Shown: piece after piece, positions 32,551 to 40,502 of the stretch | Numbering within the stretch: position 1 is the stretch's first letter | Layout: every line of letters begins with the position of its first letter | Origin: a bacterium | GTDB taxonomy: Bacteria > Patescibacteriota > Gracilibacteria > UBA1369 > PNNO01 | Direction: 5' to 3' | Length of the DNA stretch: 40,502 nucleotides | Assembly: GCA_021158225.1 (NCBI GenBank) | Contig: JAGGUZ010000027.1 | Span: 1 to 40,502 of the forward strand | Translations under genes and position numbers: made by a program | Notes under the pieces: model-generated | What the model was told of the DNA's origin: nothing | The model's database searches: none | The model's input: the letters and a program-made list of their open reading frames with translations, nothing else

Positions 32551-33777
32551 ATGTCTAATCAATATATAGATTCTTCGCAGGGTAAAGAGGTATCCAACGA
32601 TAAAGTTAAATCGCTTCTTTCAGAAATCTCAAAGAAAGGAGTAAGAAAAAAGGAAACAGCTGTTTATGGGGTTTACGACAATAGGAATGCTTCACTTTTT
32701 ACAAAAATAAATGATTTTTTAATAGATCACACAAGGATTCCGTTAAAGGAAAAAGCATATTTCTTTCATCTTATGGCTGTGATGATTGATGCCGGTATTC
32801 CGGTGCTTCAGACATTAAGAATCCTTGCCAATAAAACTGAAAATCTTCATTTTCAACGTATATTAAATACACTTGTTTACTCAACTTCAAGAGGGGCTTC
32901 ACTTTCCGATGCGATGGCAAGATTTCCAGATGTATTTACTCCTGCGGATCTTGGCGTTATTAAAGCCGGAGAAGCTGTTGGAAGTTTGAACAAAATGCTT
33001 TTTAGGCTTTCCGAACAAACGGAAAAAAGTCATACATTGCAAATGAAACTTGTTACGGCGGCAACATATCCGCTTATTGTTTTTGTAGTACTTATTGGTA
33101 TTTCGGTGGCAATGATGATTTGGATTGTTCCAACTTTGATTAATCTGTTAAAAGACGGTGGACTTTCAGATGATCAGTTCCCAGTTGCAACAAGGGTATT
33201 AATTGCAATAAGTCATTTCATTGAATGGTATTGGTGGCTTGTTGTTATAGGTAGCGTTATTATTTATTCTTTGTATAAAGTTTATAGAGGGACTGAAGTT
33301 GGAAGATTTCAAAGTGATTATTTTAAACTTAGGATTCCAATTGTCGGAACATTGATTAGAAAAGTTTTAGTACTTCGTTTTGTCAGTTTGCTTGGAATTT
33401 TAATAGAGGCTGGTTTGCCGGTGTTAAAGACTCTTCAAATTATAGCAAGTTCAATAGATAGTGCCCCATATAGAGCAAAAATATGGGAAGTAATACGAAA
33501 AGTACAGGCTGGAGAAAAAATATCGGTGAATCTTGAAAATTCTCCATTCCTTTTTCCGGAAACAATAACTCAAATGATAGGGGTTGGAGAGGATTCGGCG
33601 GCTATTGGATCCATATCACAAAAAATTGCAGATCATTACGATCGTGAAATTGATAACTCGTTAAAAAGATTAACATCACTTTTTGAACCGTTAATGATTT
33701 TATTTGTAGGGCTTATTGTAGCTTTATTGGCACTTGCAATACTTATGCCGATATTCGATTTAACAAAACTTGTTTAA
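32551..33777 (+). CDS. pilC: Type IV pilus inner-membrane platform protein PilC
   Basis: 408 residues with two type II secretion F domains (about 70-195 and 270-400), each showing the family pattern: FHLMAVMIDAGIPVLQTLRIL and FVSLLGILIEAGLPVLKTLQII, with GEAVGSLNKM and GEDSAAIGSI turns. Membrane helices at about 172-192, 222-243 and 378-400. It is the platform around which the pilus ATPase polymerises pilins. Its stop TAA overlaps the next ATG by one base (TAATG). Confidence 0.93.
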   Translation: MSNQYIDSSQGKEVSNDKVKSLLSEISKKGVRKKETAVYGVYDNRNASLFTKINDFLIDHTRIPLKEKAYFFHLMAVMIDAGIPVLQTLRILANKTENLHFQRILNTLVYSTSRGASLSDAMARFPDVFTPADLGVIKAGEAVGSLNKMLFRLSEQTEKSHTLQMKLVTAATYPLIVFVVLIGISVAMMIWIVPTLINLLKDGGLSDDQFPVATRVLIAISHFIEWYWWLVVIGSVIIYSLYKVYRGTEVGRFQSDYFKLRIPIVGTLIRKVLVLRFVSLLGILIEAGLPVLKTLQIIASSIDSAPYRAKIWEVIRKVQAGEKISVNLENSPFLFPETITQMIGVGEDSAAIGSISQKIADHYDREIDNSLKRLTSLFEPLMILFVGLIVALLALAILMPIFDLTKLV

Positions 33778-34394
33778 TGAATCGTTTGAGATCAAAAAAA
33801 AAAGGATTTACATTGATTGAGATACTTATAGTTATCTCAATTATCGGTATGATTATGTTAGTTGGAATCGGTAGTTACGGGGTTGCAAGAAAGAAAGTTG
33901 AATTGGATGTCGCTACGAATTATTTGCAATCGACTATTGTTGAGGCAAGAGATAAAACCAGAGCGGGTTATTATGAACAAGGACAGGATATTTCAAATGC
34001 AAAGTCGTTTTGTTTTGGGTTTTTGATTAAAAAAGGTGAATTTATAAAGCCTCTTAAGACAGATTATGATAGATTAAAAGTTGAGGGATCGCAGTGTGAT
34101 AAACAAAATGCGAAAGAGTTGAATACAACAAATAAACAAAAAAATATTATAGTGAAAAATATTTATATTTACGGGCAGGATACCGGTTCTGAGGCGGAGG
34201 TGTTCTTTGCTCCTCCGGACGCTAATGTTGAAATAGAAAAACAATTGACAGAACAAGATAAACCGGAGCTTAGAGTTGTTTTGGGTTACAATGATTCAGA
34301 TGAGGATTTAGACAAAAGAGAGGTTGTATTTAATATATTAACAGGGGCCGTTTATTCTCAAACTTTTACAACAAAAGATGAAAATCAGCAGTGA
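33777..34394 (+). CDS. Type IV prepilin-like protein
   Basis: 205 residues. Class III signal KKKG/FTLIE with cleavage after Gly10 and the key Glu at mature position 5, then a hydrophobic helix (ILIVISIIGMIMLVGIGSYGVA). The globular part resembles minor pseudopilins (GspH/FimT-like). Prepilin peptidase is not in the window. Overlaps pilC by one base and the next gene by 17 bases. Confidence 0.88.
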   Translation: MNRLRSKKKGFTLIEILIVISIIGMIMLVGIGSYGVARKKVELDVATNYLQSTIVEARDKTRAGYYEQGQDISNAKSFCFGFLIKKGEFIKPLKTDYDRLKVEGSQCDKQNAKELNTTNKQKNIIVKNIYIYGQDTGSEAEVFFAPPDANVEIEKQLTEQDKPELRVVLGYNDSDEDLDKREVVFNILTGAVYSQTFTTKDENQQ

Positions 34395-35028
34395 TACAAA
34401 AAGAGGGTTTTCGATACCAGAAGTAATTGTGGCAATATCTATTCTTACATTGGTTATTCTAACCGCAACAAATCTTCTTGTTTCATCAATGCGCGCCAAT
34501 AGAAATAATGTAGATAGAATCATTGCTTATAATTTGGCACAAGAAGCTTTGGAGGGAGTTAGAAATATTAGAGATGGGAATTGGCTTCAGAATCAGTATT
34601 GGAGAGGGGATTCGAAGTATAATTTCTTTGGAACTCCTTTTAATGAAGATGGTAAATATATTATTAAAAGAAAACATAATTTATTTACGGAGGATCAATG
34701 TAAGCAAGAAATTAATTCTATAAATGATAAAGATATCGTTAAATCTGCGTCTCCTTGGGATATGGTTGCGTATAACGATGAGGCGAGCAAGCTCTATTAT
34801 AAAAATACGAATAATCGTGTTGAGTATGTGCATGAACCGGGACTTAACGATAGTGGGTTTAGACGTTGGGTTGAAATTACAACAATTCATTATGATGGAA
34901 GTGATATCGACAATCAAAATAAATTGAAAATTTTAGTTACAGCTACTGTGGAGTGGATGGAAAATAGCCATCCTAAATCGATGGAAATTTCTACTATTTT
35001 AACCGATTGGAAATCGGGAACAATCTAA
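34378..35028 (+). CDS. Minor pseudopilin (PilV/GspI-like)
   Basis: 216 residues. Prepilin signal KRG/FSIPEV (cleavage after Gly10, Glu at mature 5) and helix VIVAISILTLVILTATNLLVSS. The NLAQEALEGVRNIRDGNW stretch after the helix is typical of PilV/GspI-type minor pilins in CPR and Gram-positive clusters. It starts within the previous gene (ATG at 34378) and is 8 bases from the next. Confidence 0.85.
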   Translation: MKISSDTKRGFSIPEVIVAISILTLVILTATNLLVSSMRANRNNVDRIIAYNLAQEALEGVRNIRDGNWLQNQYWRGDSKYNFFGTPFNEDGKYIIKRKHNLFTEDQCKQEINSINDKDIVKSASPWDMVAYNDEASKLYYKNTNNRVEYVHEPGLNDSGFRRWVEITTIHYDGSDIDNQNKLKILVTATVEWMENSHPKSMEISTILTDWKSGTI

Positions 35029-35036
35029 CTTGAGTA

Positions 35037-35693
35037 ATGATAAAAAAAATACAAACAAAAAAAGGGTTTACATTGATAGAAGTACTTGTTGCGATTACAA
35101 TTTTTATGATTTTCATGACTTCAATAAGTAGTGCGTATTTGAATATTGCGAGAGGGCAAAGAGAGGCAAATGCTGTACGAGTTATTTATTCAGAAATGAG
35201 ATATGTTTTTAATTTGATAGGAGAAGAAGCCAGAGAGAAAACTATTGATTATGGATGTCCCGGAGAATATGGAAGTTGCGCTAAACTCAACAATATTCCA
35301 AAGTCAAATTATTTGGCGCTTATAAGTGATGATGGAACAAAAAGGACAGTGTTTTTGGTTGAAGATGATATTAAGGATGGGATTAAAAAACTTTATTATT
35401 ATAAAGAAGTAAAACAGGTCGGGACTAATGTTTGGAATGTAGCGGATGGGTTTAAGAATGGTTATGAAGAAATTGAACTTAAAAATATAGTTTTGGATAA
35501 CTTTGCTTTTGAAATTTCACCGCTCGTAGATCCTTTTAATCCCGATAATATAGGATGTGGGGCGATACAGTTTCAACCAATGGTTAGCGTGTATACAACG
35601 ATTCGCGGAGTTAACAGTGATGTTTCTAATTTTAAATTGGATTTGCAAACGACCATTTCTTCCAGAGTTTATAATCATCAAACGAATTTTTAA
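35037..35693 (+). CDS. Minor pseudopilin (PilW/GspJ-like)
   Basis: 218 residues. Prepilin signal TKKG/FTLIEV (Gly10, Glu at mature 5) and helix LVAITIFMIFMTSISSAYLNIA. The downstream pattern RVIYSEMRYVFNLIGEEAR resembles GspJ/PilW minor pilins that sit at the pilus tip. The ORF start (ATG 35037) is 8 bases after the previous stop. Confidence 0.85.
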   Translation: MIKKIQTKKGFTLIEVLVAITIFMIFMTSISSAYLNIARGQREANAVRVIYSEMRYVFNLIGEEAREKTIDYGCPGEYGSCAKLNNIPKSNYLALISDDGTKRTVFLVEDDIKDGIKKLYYYKEVKQVGTNVWNVADGFKNGYEEIELKNIVLDNFAFEISPLVDPFNPDNIGCGAIQFQPMVSVYTTIRGVNSDVSNFKLDLQTTISSRVYNHQTNF

Positions 35694-35697
35694 GTAT

Positions 35698-36840
35698 ATG
35701 AATAAAAACAAAACACAAAAAGGTAGTGCACTTATTATTGCACTTTTGATTATGGGAATTCTTATGACACTTGCTCTTGGTCTTAGTAATTTGGTTATTA
35801 GAGAAGTCAGGATAACAAGTGATATTATTAATTCCGGTAAAGCTTATTATTCTGCAGAAGCCGGGGTGGAAAGTGCTTTGCTTGATTTGCATCAGAATCT
35901 TCCCGGATATGAAAATGAGGGGGGAATGTACAAGAAGTTTGGCGGGAAACTGACTTTTGAATACTCAATTAAAAATAAAACGCATACATATCCTTATGTT
36001 GATACTGAAATTATTAATAGAGAAATCGCACAACAATCTCCCAAAAAATATCAATATAATGTGCTTAATTTAAGTGATAGTATTAGTATTCCGTTGTTTA
36101 CGGTTGACGATAATGGGAATGTGGAAAGGATTACCAATTTCAGAGTTGAATTTTTTATAGATGCGGATATAAAACCTGAATTTAGAAATTCGGATATTAG
36201 TGGGCTTGTCGTAGATATGCTTCGTTGGAAAATTACGGGAATCAAAAGAAATTTGGGGAATTCGGGATTTCTTACAGAATCAATAGGAGATTACATGCCG
36301 GTATTTGCAGGGAGTAGCGTTACAGAACCAACGTGTCTTGGAACACAGTCAAGTGCAGTAAATTTTAAAGATCCGGATAGTGATATAATTTATAACCCTA
36401 ATTGTAATAATTTTATTTGGCAGTGGGCACGTGAATCTTATGTTTTTGATCCTCTAACTGGAACTACCCAGTCAAGAGTTTGGGATCCTCAAAATAATCA
36501 GGACGATCCTGTTAATATAGATGAGTTTTTAAAAGGTCATAATACAAACTATTTAACACTTACAAATATTTTCAATCCGGATGTTCTTCAAGATAAACCT
36601 GCGATTACAAAGGCGGAGCAGGCAAAAATCTATTATAGAATTATTGTACCTGATGAAAATCAAAAAATTGTTCGTGAATTTGCAAAAATAAAATCAACAG
36701 GGTCTTATGGAAAATTAAGGCAACAAATAGAAACATTTATTAGACCTGAAGGATTTCTGCCCGTATTCAATTTTTCACTTTACAGGACGGATACACAAGA
36801 TAATAAAGAAGATCCTAGCGGATTTGCACCATCTACTTGA
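35698..36840 (+). CDS. PilX-like minor pilin
   Basis: 380 residues from ATG at 35698, 4 bases after the previous stop. The longer open frame back to 35557 runs over the previous gene and is not used. It has a short signal QKG/SALIIAL (after Gly9), lacking the Glu at position 5 as PilX-type proteins do, helix IIALLIMGILMTLALGLSNLV, and YYSAEAGVESALLDL, the PilX N-terminal signature. The large C-terminal part is unrecognised and rich in Asn/Asp; it may be an adhesive or tip domain. It ends the pilus operon. Confidence 0.82.
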   Translation: MNKNKTQKGSALIIALLIMGILMTLALGLSNLVIREVRITSDIINSGKAYYSAEAGVESALLDLHQNLPGYENEGGMYKKFGGKLTFEYSIKNKTHTYPYVDTEIINREIAQQSPKKYQYNVLNLSDSISIPLFTVDDNGNVERITNFRVEFFIDADIKPEFRNSDISGLVVDMLRWKITGIKRNLGNSGFLTESIGDYMPVFAGSSVTEPTCLGTQSSAVNFKDPDSDIIYNPNCNNFIWQWARESYVFDPLTGTTQSRVWDPQNNQDDPVNIDEFLKGHNTNYLTLTNIFNPDVLQDKPAITKAEQAKIYYRIIVPDENQKIVREFAKIKSTGSYGKLRQQIETFIRPEGFLPVFNFSLYRTDTQDNKEDPSGFAPST

Positions 36841-36864
36841 ATCTTTCATATTAAAGGCTAAAAT
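36837..36864 (+). promoter_or_regulatory. Candidate metG promoter
   Basis: TTGAAT (36837-36842, overlapping the previous stop), 16 bases, TAAAAT (36859-36864). The start point would be near 36871, inside the inverted repeat listed separately. Confidence 0.45.
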
Positions 36865-36886
36865 GATTAGGAGTTATTAATCATTT
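36861..36886. repeat. Perfect 9-bp inverted repeat before metG
   Basis: AAATGATTA (36861-36869), an 8-base middle (GGAGTTAT), then TAATCATTT (36878-36886), ending 4 bases before the metG ATG. The middle contains GGAG. It could be an operator overlapping the promoter, or an RNA hairpin if transcription starts upstream. AT-rich and without a U-run, it is not a convincing terminator. Confidence 0.5.
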
Positions 36887-36890
36887 ATTT

Positions 36891-38417
36891 ATGGAGCGTT
36901 TTTATGTGACTACGGCAATTCCTTATGCCAACTCCGCACCACATATAGGTTTTGCAATGGAAGTTATTCAAGCGGATGCACTTGCACGGTATCATCGTTT
37001 AATAGGCGATGATGTGTATTTTTTAACCGGTACTGATGAACACGGAATGAAGATTTTTGATACTGCAAAGGAGCTTGGTTTAACGGCGCAAGAACATGTT
37101 GATATGGTCGCCAAATTAAATATGGATTTAAAAGAACAACTGGGGTTATCTTATGATGATTTTATTCGTACAACATCGGACAGACATAAAATCGGGGCAA
37201 AAGCATTATGGATGAAGTTATTTGAAAAAGGGGATATTTATAAAGGCAAATATGATGGGTTTTATTGTAGTGGATGTGAAGCTTATATAACGGAAAAAGA
37301 TTTAGTTGATGGAAAATGTCCTATTCATGAAAAACCTGCAATTAAATTCTCGGAGGAAAATTATTTTTTTAAACTCTCTAAATATTCAAAAGAAATTGAA
37401 CGATTAATTGAATCTGATGAGCTTTTGATTTTACCAAAATCAAGGAAGAAAGAGTTTTTGAATGTTGTAAAAGAGGGGCTTACCGATGTAAGTTTCTCGC
37501 GTCCCAAAGAGGCACTTACATGGGGGATCGAGGTTCCCAATGATCCAAATCAAACAATGTATGTTTGGTGTGATGCGTTATCGAATTATATTACGGCTTT
37601 GGACTTTGAAAATAATGGAAAACTTTTTGAAAAATACTGGCCGGCTGATGTTCATATTATTGGAAAGGATATTTTAAGATTTCATGCGGGAATTTGGATT
37701 GGAATGCTTTTATCTGCCGGGATAGAAATTCCAAAAGCTATTTATGTTCATGGATTTATAACTTCCGGTGGGCATAAAATGAGTAAATCTTTGCATAATG
37801 TTGTGTCCCCGGTTGATATAGCGGAAGAGTATGGAAATGAAGCCTTGCGTTATTATTTGCTTCGCGAAATTCCAACTACAGATGATGGCGATTTTACGAT
37901 CGATCGCTTTAAAGATCTTTATAATAGTGATCTGGCAAACAATCTTGGCAATTTGGTTAATCGGGTTTTTTCTATGACAAATAGATATTTAGATGGGGTT
38001 GTTCCAAGGAAACCTGTTGAAAATTCCGCTTTTTATGAAAAATATTCCGCCATGTGGGAGCATTATCATGAAGCTATTGAAAATTTTAATCTTAAAAAAG
38101 CTCTTGAAGAAGTTATGCTTCACGTAGATGATGCTAATAAATATATTGAAGATGAAAAACCATGGGTTGTAGCAAAAGAAGATAAAGAAAAATTAAAAGA
38201 TATTCTTTATAACTTACTTGAAATGTTAAGGCATATAGGCGGTGCTCTTTATCCGTTTATTCCAAAGACATCTAAAAAAATTCTTACGGCTCTTGGATGT
38301 AAACTCTTTGATGGTAAATTTGCAGATACGCAACTTTGGGGAAATTTAGAAGAGGGGACAAAGCTTAAAAAACTTGAGCATTTATTTCCACGCATTGAAG
38401 ACTTAAAAAAAAATTAA
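36891..38417 (+). CDS. metG: Methionyl-tRNA synthetase
   Basis: 508 residues, class I synthetase charging both tRNA-Met types. Signature APHIGF at 16-21 (HIGH), zinc knuckle Cys126/Cys129/Cys143/His146 (CSGCE and CPIHE), and KMSKS at 296-300. The anticodon-binding helical domain is at the end. The C-terminal EMAP-type tRNA-binding domain of longer forms is absent, so it is the short type. Stop overlaps the stop of the convergent pilin-like gene by 2-4 bases. Confidence 0.97.
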   Translation: MERFYVTTAIPYANSAPHIGFAMEVIQADALARYHRLIGDDVYFLTGTDEHGMKIFDTAKELGLTAQEHVDMVAKLNMDLKEQLGLSYDDFIRTTSDRHKIGAKALWMKLFEKGDIYKGKYDGFYCSGCEAYITEKDLVDGKCPIHEKPAIKFSEENYFFKLSKYSKEIERLIESDELLILPKSRKKEFLNVVKEGLTDVSFSRPKEALTWGIEVPNDPNQTMYVWCDALSNYITALDFENNGKLFEKYWPADVHIIGKDILRFHAGIWIGMLLSAGIEIPKAIYVHGFITSGGHKMSKSLHNVVSPVDIAEEYGNEALRYYLLREIPTTDDGDFTIDRFKDLYNSDLANNLGNLVNRVFSMTNRYLDGVVPRKPVENSAFYEKYSAMWEHYHEAIENFNLKKALEEVMLHVDDANKYIEDEKPWVVAKEDKEKLKDILYNLLEMLRHIGGALYPFIPKTSKKILTALGCKLFDGKFADTQLWGNLEEGTKLKKLEHLFPRIEDLKKN

Positions 38418-38854
38418 ATTCCGAGTATTATTTGCATTACCCATTTTATAATAAAGTATGAAAATATGATTACTATCATTCCGATGACTCCATATATGAG
38501 TGTATTTTTTGCGAATTCAAGCTGTTGTTGATTGCCTCTTGAGGTTACATACATTATTCCACCCATAGAAATAACAATTACGGCAATTCCACCGGAGAGC
38601 ATTAAGATTGCGCCACCTATAATTTGGATATATGCATTTATAGGATAATCTTCTTCACCTGAACAAAGCTGTGCATTCTTATCCCATTTTCCACCATTTT
38701 TCTCACATTCTTTTTTTGTGGATCCTGCTACGGGTATGTCCGGAGAGTTAAGAGGTTTTAAACTTGGATCGATTGTCCGTTGCGCACTTGTTATGGGAAC
38801 AATGAGCGTTGCTATTACGGTTAGAATCAATAATGTAAGTACTTTTTTAATCAT
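38414..38854 (-). CDS. Pilin-like two-helix membrane protein, paralog 1
   Basis: 146 residues: signal peptide (~1-24, ends TSAQ), a short external part with KKECEKNGGKWDKNAQLC (two Cys flanking GGKWD, likely a disulfide loop), then two membrane helices (~78-103 and ~120-143) joined by a charged loop TSRGNQQQLEFAKNTLIYGVIG. The layout resembles VirB2/TrbC pilins of type IV secretion systems; in CPR such genes sit in tandem. It is the last of five tandem relatives on the minus strand. No conventional T4SS ATPase is in the window. Confidence 0.75.
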   Translation of the reverse strand: MIKKVLTLLILTVIATLIVPITSAQRTIDPSLKPLNSPDIPVAGSTKKECEKNGGKWDKNAQLCSGEEDYPINAYIQIIGGAILMLSGGIAVIVISMGGIMYVTSRGNQQQLEFAKNTLIYGVIGMIVIIFSYFIIKWVMQIILGI

Positions 38855-38861
38855 ATGTTTA

Positions 38862-39302
38862 TTATGGATGGAAAAAATTCAAGTGAGTTACTCCTGTTAC
38901 AATAGCAAGTGATACCGCCGCGATAGCCATAGCCAAAACTGTATAGGTTAAAATACTTTTAGCTTTGGTTAAGTTTTCATCATTTCCTTGAGAAATAATC
39001 ATAAATATTCCGGCTACAAGAAAAGATATGAAAGCAAGTATATTTGTAACAACTAATGCATAATAAGTTATTTGTCCTAAAATGAAGCCTGCATCGTCAT
39101 CTGGGAGTGAAGCAATATAATCCGTTGTTGTCGGATTATCGGTTCCCTCGGTTTCAAATTTATATAGGAGATTGTCAATATTTGGAGCGTTTACAGTGCT
39201 TTTTGGCTCCGTTTTTTTATCCGTGGCAAAAACAGTTTGAGATATCATTAAAAGTGTTGCTGTAAGTAGGAGAATCGTTTTTATTTTTTGATTTTTTATC
39301 AT
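38862..39302 (-). CDS. Pilin-like two-helix membrane protein, paralog 2
   Basis: 146 residues. Signal peptide (~1-26, ends VFAT), an acidic external segment (~30-75), then two membrane helices with the shared loop motif ISQGNDENLTKAKSILTYTV. The same motif (polar-Gly-Asn, then AK and a second helix) recurs in its neighbours. VirB2/TrbC-like by layout. It overlaps paralog 3 by 4 bases (ATGA-type) and lies 7 bases from paralog 1. Confidence 0.72.
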   Translation of the reverse strand: MIKNQKIKTILLLTATLLMISQTVFATDKKTEPKSTVNAPNIDNLLYKFETEGTDNPTTTDYIASLPDDDAGFILGQITYYALVVTNILAFISFLVAGIFMIISQGNDENLTKAKSILTYTVLAMAIAAVSLAIVTGVTHLNFFHP

Positions 39303-39709
39303 TTTATTTCAGTTACATGAAATCCAGTGAAGAAAATAATTTGTACTATTGCAAAGGAGAGCAAGCTTATTCCTAATCCTATTACGGCAAATGTTACCGT
39401 TTTTTTTGCGTTTCCGAATTTCTCTTCATTTCCGTATGCGGTTAAGAATTGAATTGACCCGAATATAATAAATATTACAGAGAGAGTTGTTGCAAGTCCG
39501 GTTACAGTTCTTGCTATTTGCGGTAACAAATTTGATGTTAAATATTTATTTGTATCTTCAAGTTTTTGGTTTGAGTTTGGTCCCGGCAAAGTTGATATAT
39601 CCGGAATTTTAGGAGCTACCGTATCTGCAAAAGAAATAGGCGTAGCAAGTTGTAATGCCATAATGCACATGATTATTAAAGTCGAAAATTTTATTATGGC
39701 TTTATACAA
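39299..39709 (-). CDS. Pilin-like two-helix membrane protein, paralog 3
   Basis: 136 residues with TTG as the likely start at 39709 (the next ATG is inside the signal helix); it overlaps paralog 4 by 8 bases. Signal peptide (~1-28, ends SFAD), proline-rich spacer (KIPDISTLPGPNSNQ), then two helices around AYGNEEKFGNAKKTVTFAVIG. Of the five, this is nearest to the consensus VirB2/TrbC-like pattern. Confidence 0.72.
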   Translation of the reverse strand: MYKAIIKFSTLIIMCIMALQLATPISFADTVAPKIPDISTLPGPNSNQKLEDTNKYLTSNLLPQIARTVTGLATTLSVIFIIFGSIQFLTAYGNEEKFGNAKKTVTFAVIGLGISLLSFAIVQIIFFTGFHVTEIK

Positions 39710-40283
39710 AAAAAGTCGGGTTAATTGTATAAAGAATTAATCCTGATAAGAAGAGGATAACAAGTCCGGTTAACGATTGCATTATTCTGTTTTTATAATT
39801 ATCGATTTTGCCGGAATCTCCGCCTGCCATTGAAATTCCGATTCCACTGTAAACAAGTGTAAATACGGATATTATTCCAATAGTTCCGACCGCCCATAAG
39901 TAAATCATTCTTACATATTTGTATATTAGATCGGAACCTGAATCCGCTTTTATAACTTGAATTCGTTGACAACTTGTTTTTCCCAAGTCTTTATCTCCAG
40001 CTGTATCGCAACTGTCTTGAATTTTACATTTATTTACTTTTGTGCCCGGTTTATTCGGATCTAAAATACTGCAAACTCTAAAGCAATATTTTGCATCCGG
40101 CCCTCCAATCGGTTCTTCTAAAATCACATAGAATCCTCCCGAATTTTCTGAACTGGAAACATCTTTGCAATTAATGTCGCTGTTTGTTCCTTTTGATGAG
40201 GATGAATCTTTAGCAAAAGAATAGGGTGTTAAAGCTCCTATAAAAAGAAATAAACTTATTATTATGATAATCTTTTTGAACAT
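39702..40283 (-). CDS. Pilin-like two-helix membrane protein with Cys-rich domain, paralog 4
   Basis: 193 residues, the longest of the set. Signal peptide (~1-24, ends SFAK), an external domain with six or more Cys (INCKDVS, KYCFRVCSI, NKCKIQDSCD, TSCQRIQ) probably disulfide bonded, then two membrane helices (~122-150, ~165-190) around AGGDSGKIDNYKNRIMQSLTG. The extra domain suggests a surface-exposed variant of the same pilin-like fold. Confidence 0.72.
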   Translation of the reverse strand: MFKKIIIIISLFLFIGALTPYSFAKDSSSSKGTNSDINCKDVSSSENSGGFYVILEEPIGGPDAKYCFRVCSILDPNKPGTKVNKCKIQDSCDTAGDKDLGKTSCQRIQVIKADSGSDLIYKYVRMIYLWAVGTIGIISVFTLVYSGIGISMAGGDSGKIDNYKNRIMQSLTGLVILFLSGLILYTINPTFFV

Positions 40284-40502
40284 TTATATGGTAAAGAATA
40301 ATGATTGAACAAATGTAACTATAATAAGTGACAGAAATACTACGGCGAGTCCGAGAAGTGAGTATAAAATCATCTGTTTTCCTCTTGTTTGAAGTTGTGA
40401 ATTTCCATGAGAGATCATCAATATAAGCCCTCCTGTAATTAAAAAGAGTAAGGCAAGAGACCCTATTACTTTTGTGGCCAATTCAATAAATTTTATAATA
40501 AA
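40284..40502 (-). CDS. Pilin-like two-helix membrane protein, paralog 5, 5' partial
   Basis: The frame is open to the right edge (FIIKFIELATKVIGS upstream of an in-frame TTG at 40481), so the true start lies outside the window. The visible part has two membrane helices joined by ISHGNSQLQTRGKQMILYSLLG, the shared loop of this family. It abuts paralog 4 without a gap, so the cluster is one operon whose promoter is beyond the window. Confidence 0.7.
   Translation of the reverse strand, partial: FIIKFIELATKVIGSLALLFLITGGLILMISHGNSQLQTRGKQMILYSLLGLAVVFLSLIIVTFVQSLFFTI

Noticed and set aside
35557-35697. Upstream extension of the PilX-like gene
   Set aside because: It runs inside the previous pilin gene in another frame; the real N-terminus is the prepilin signal from ATG 35698.
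1-40502. UGA recoding as in Gracilibacteria/Absconditabacteria
   Set aside because: Several genes end in TGA at the expected family length and no conserved gene needs TGA read as glycine.
1-40502. CRISPR arrays, insertion sequences or integrase-type mobile elements
   Set aside because: No spaced direct repeats, transposase or integrase motifs were found in any frame I examined.

Overview
The window looks like chromosome of a Patescibacteria/CPR-type bacterium with an AT-rich genome. The evidence is an archaeal-style AMP phosphorylase plus ribose-1,5-bisphosphate isomerase pair, type IV pilus genes, an RNHCP protein, acetate-forming fermentation genes, very tight gene packing with 1-4 base overlaps, few Shine-Dalgarno sites, and a tandem set of small two-helix pilin-like proteins. 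TGA ends several genes (for example those ending at 7028, 34394 and 36840), so the Gracilibacteria/Absconditabacteria code in which UGA is glycine does not apply. The exact phylum cannot be fixed from this window.

Layout. 1-1745: the 3' part of a large beta-helix surface or tail-like protein. 1742-2562: a SixA-like phosphatase and an orphan TrpR-like repressor, divergent across a symmetric promoter with a palindromic operator. 2622-2696: tRNA-Glu(TTC). 2784-6367 (minus): rpmH-rnpA-yidC-khpB followed by an SLH-RlpA fusion and an FtsL-like protein, that is, membrane insertion, RNA processing and cell-wall functions. 6510-9044 (plus): an unrecognised membrane protein and a degenerate PP2C-membrane-propeller protein. 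9051-14762 (minus): pta-ackA-AMP phosphorylase-R15P isomerase-glycolipid glycosyltransferase. 14821-17700 (minus): gltX, a zinc-ribbon protein, a small lipoprotein and a PHP phosphoesterase. 17837-21115 (plus): ftsK-galE. 21167-25728 (minus): secA, a polyprenyl-phosphate sugar phosphotransferase and rnpB. 25791-31290 (minus): a TPR protein, and an RNHCP-tilS-ftsH-hsp20-galU unit. 31379-36840 (plus): pilN-pilO-pilC and four pilin-like genes. 36891-38417 (plus): metG. 38414-40502 (minus): five tandem small pilin-like membrane proteins running off the edge.

How it fits together. Much of the window serves the cell envelope. YidC and SecA insert and export proteins, FtsH and Hsp20 do quality control, GalU, GalE, the sugar phosphotransferase and the UgtP-like enzyme make glycans and glycolipids, RlpA and the FtsL-like protein act at the wall or septum, and two pilus-like systems build appendages. 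The pta-ackA-AMP phosphorylase-R15P isomerase run links nucleotide scavenging to carbon metabolism and acetate/ATP production. RuBisCO, which would complete the AMP pathway, is not in this window.

The least explained parts are the tandem VirB2/TrbC-like array at the right end, the degenerate-phosphatase/propeller protein with its unknown partner, and the TrpR-like regulator with its palindromic control region.
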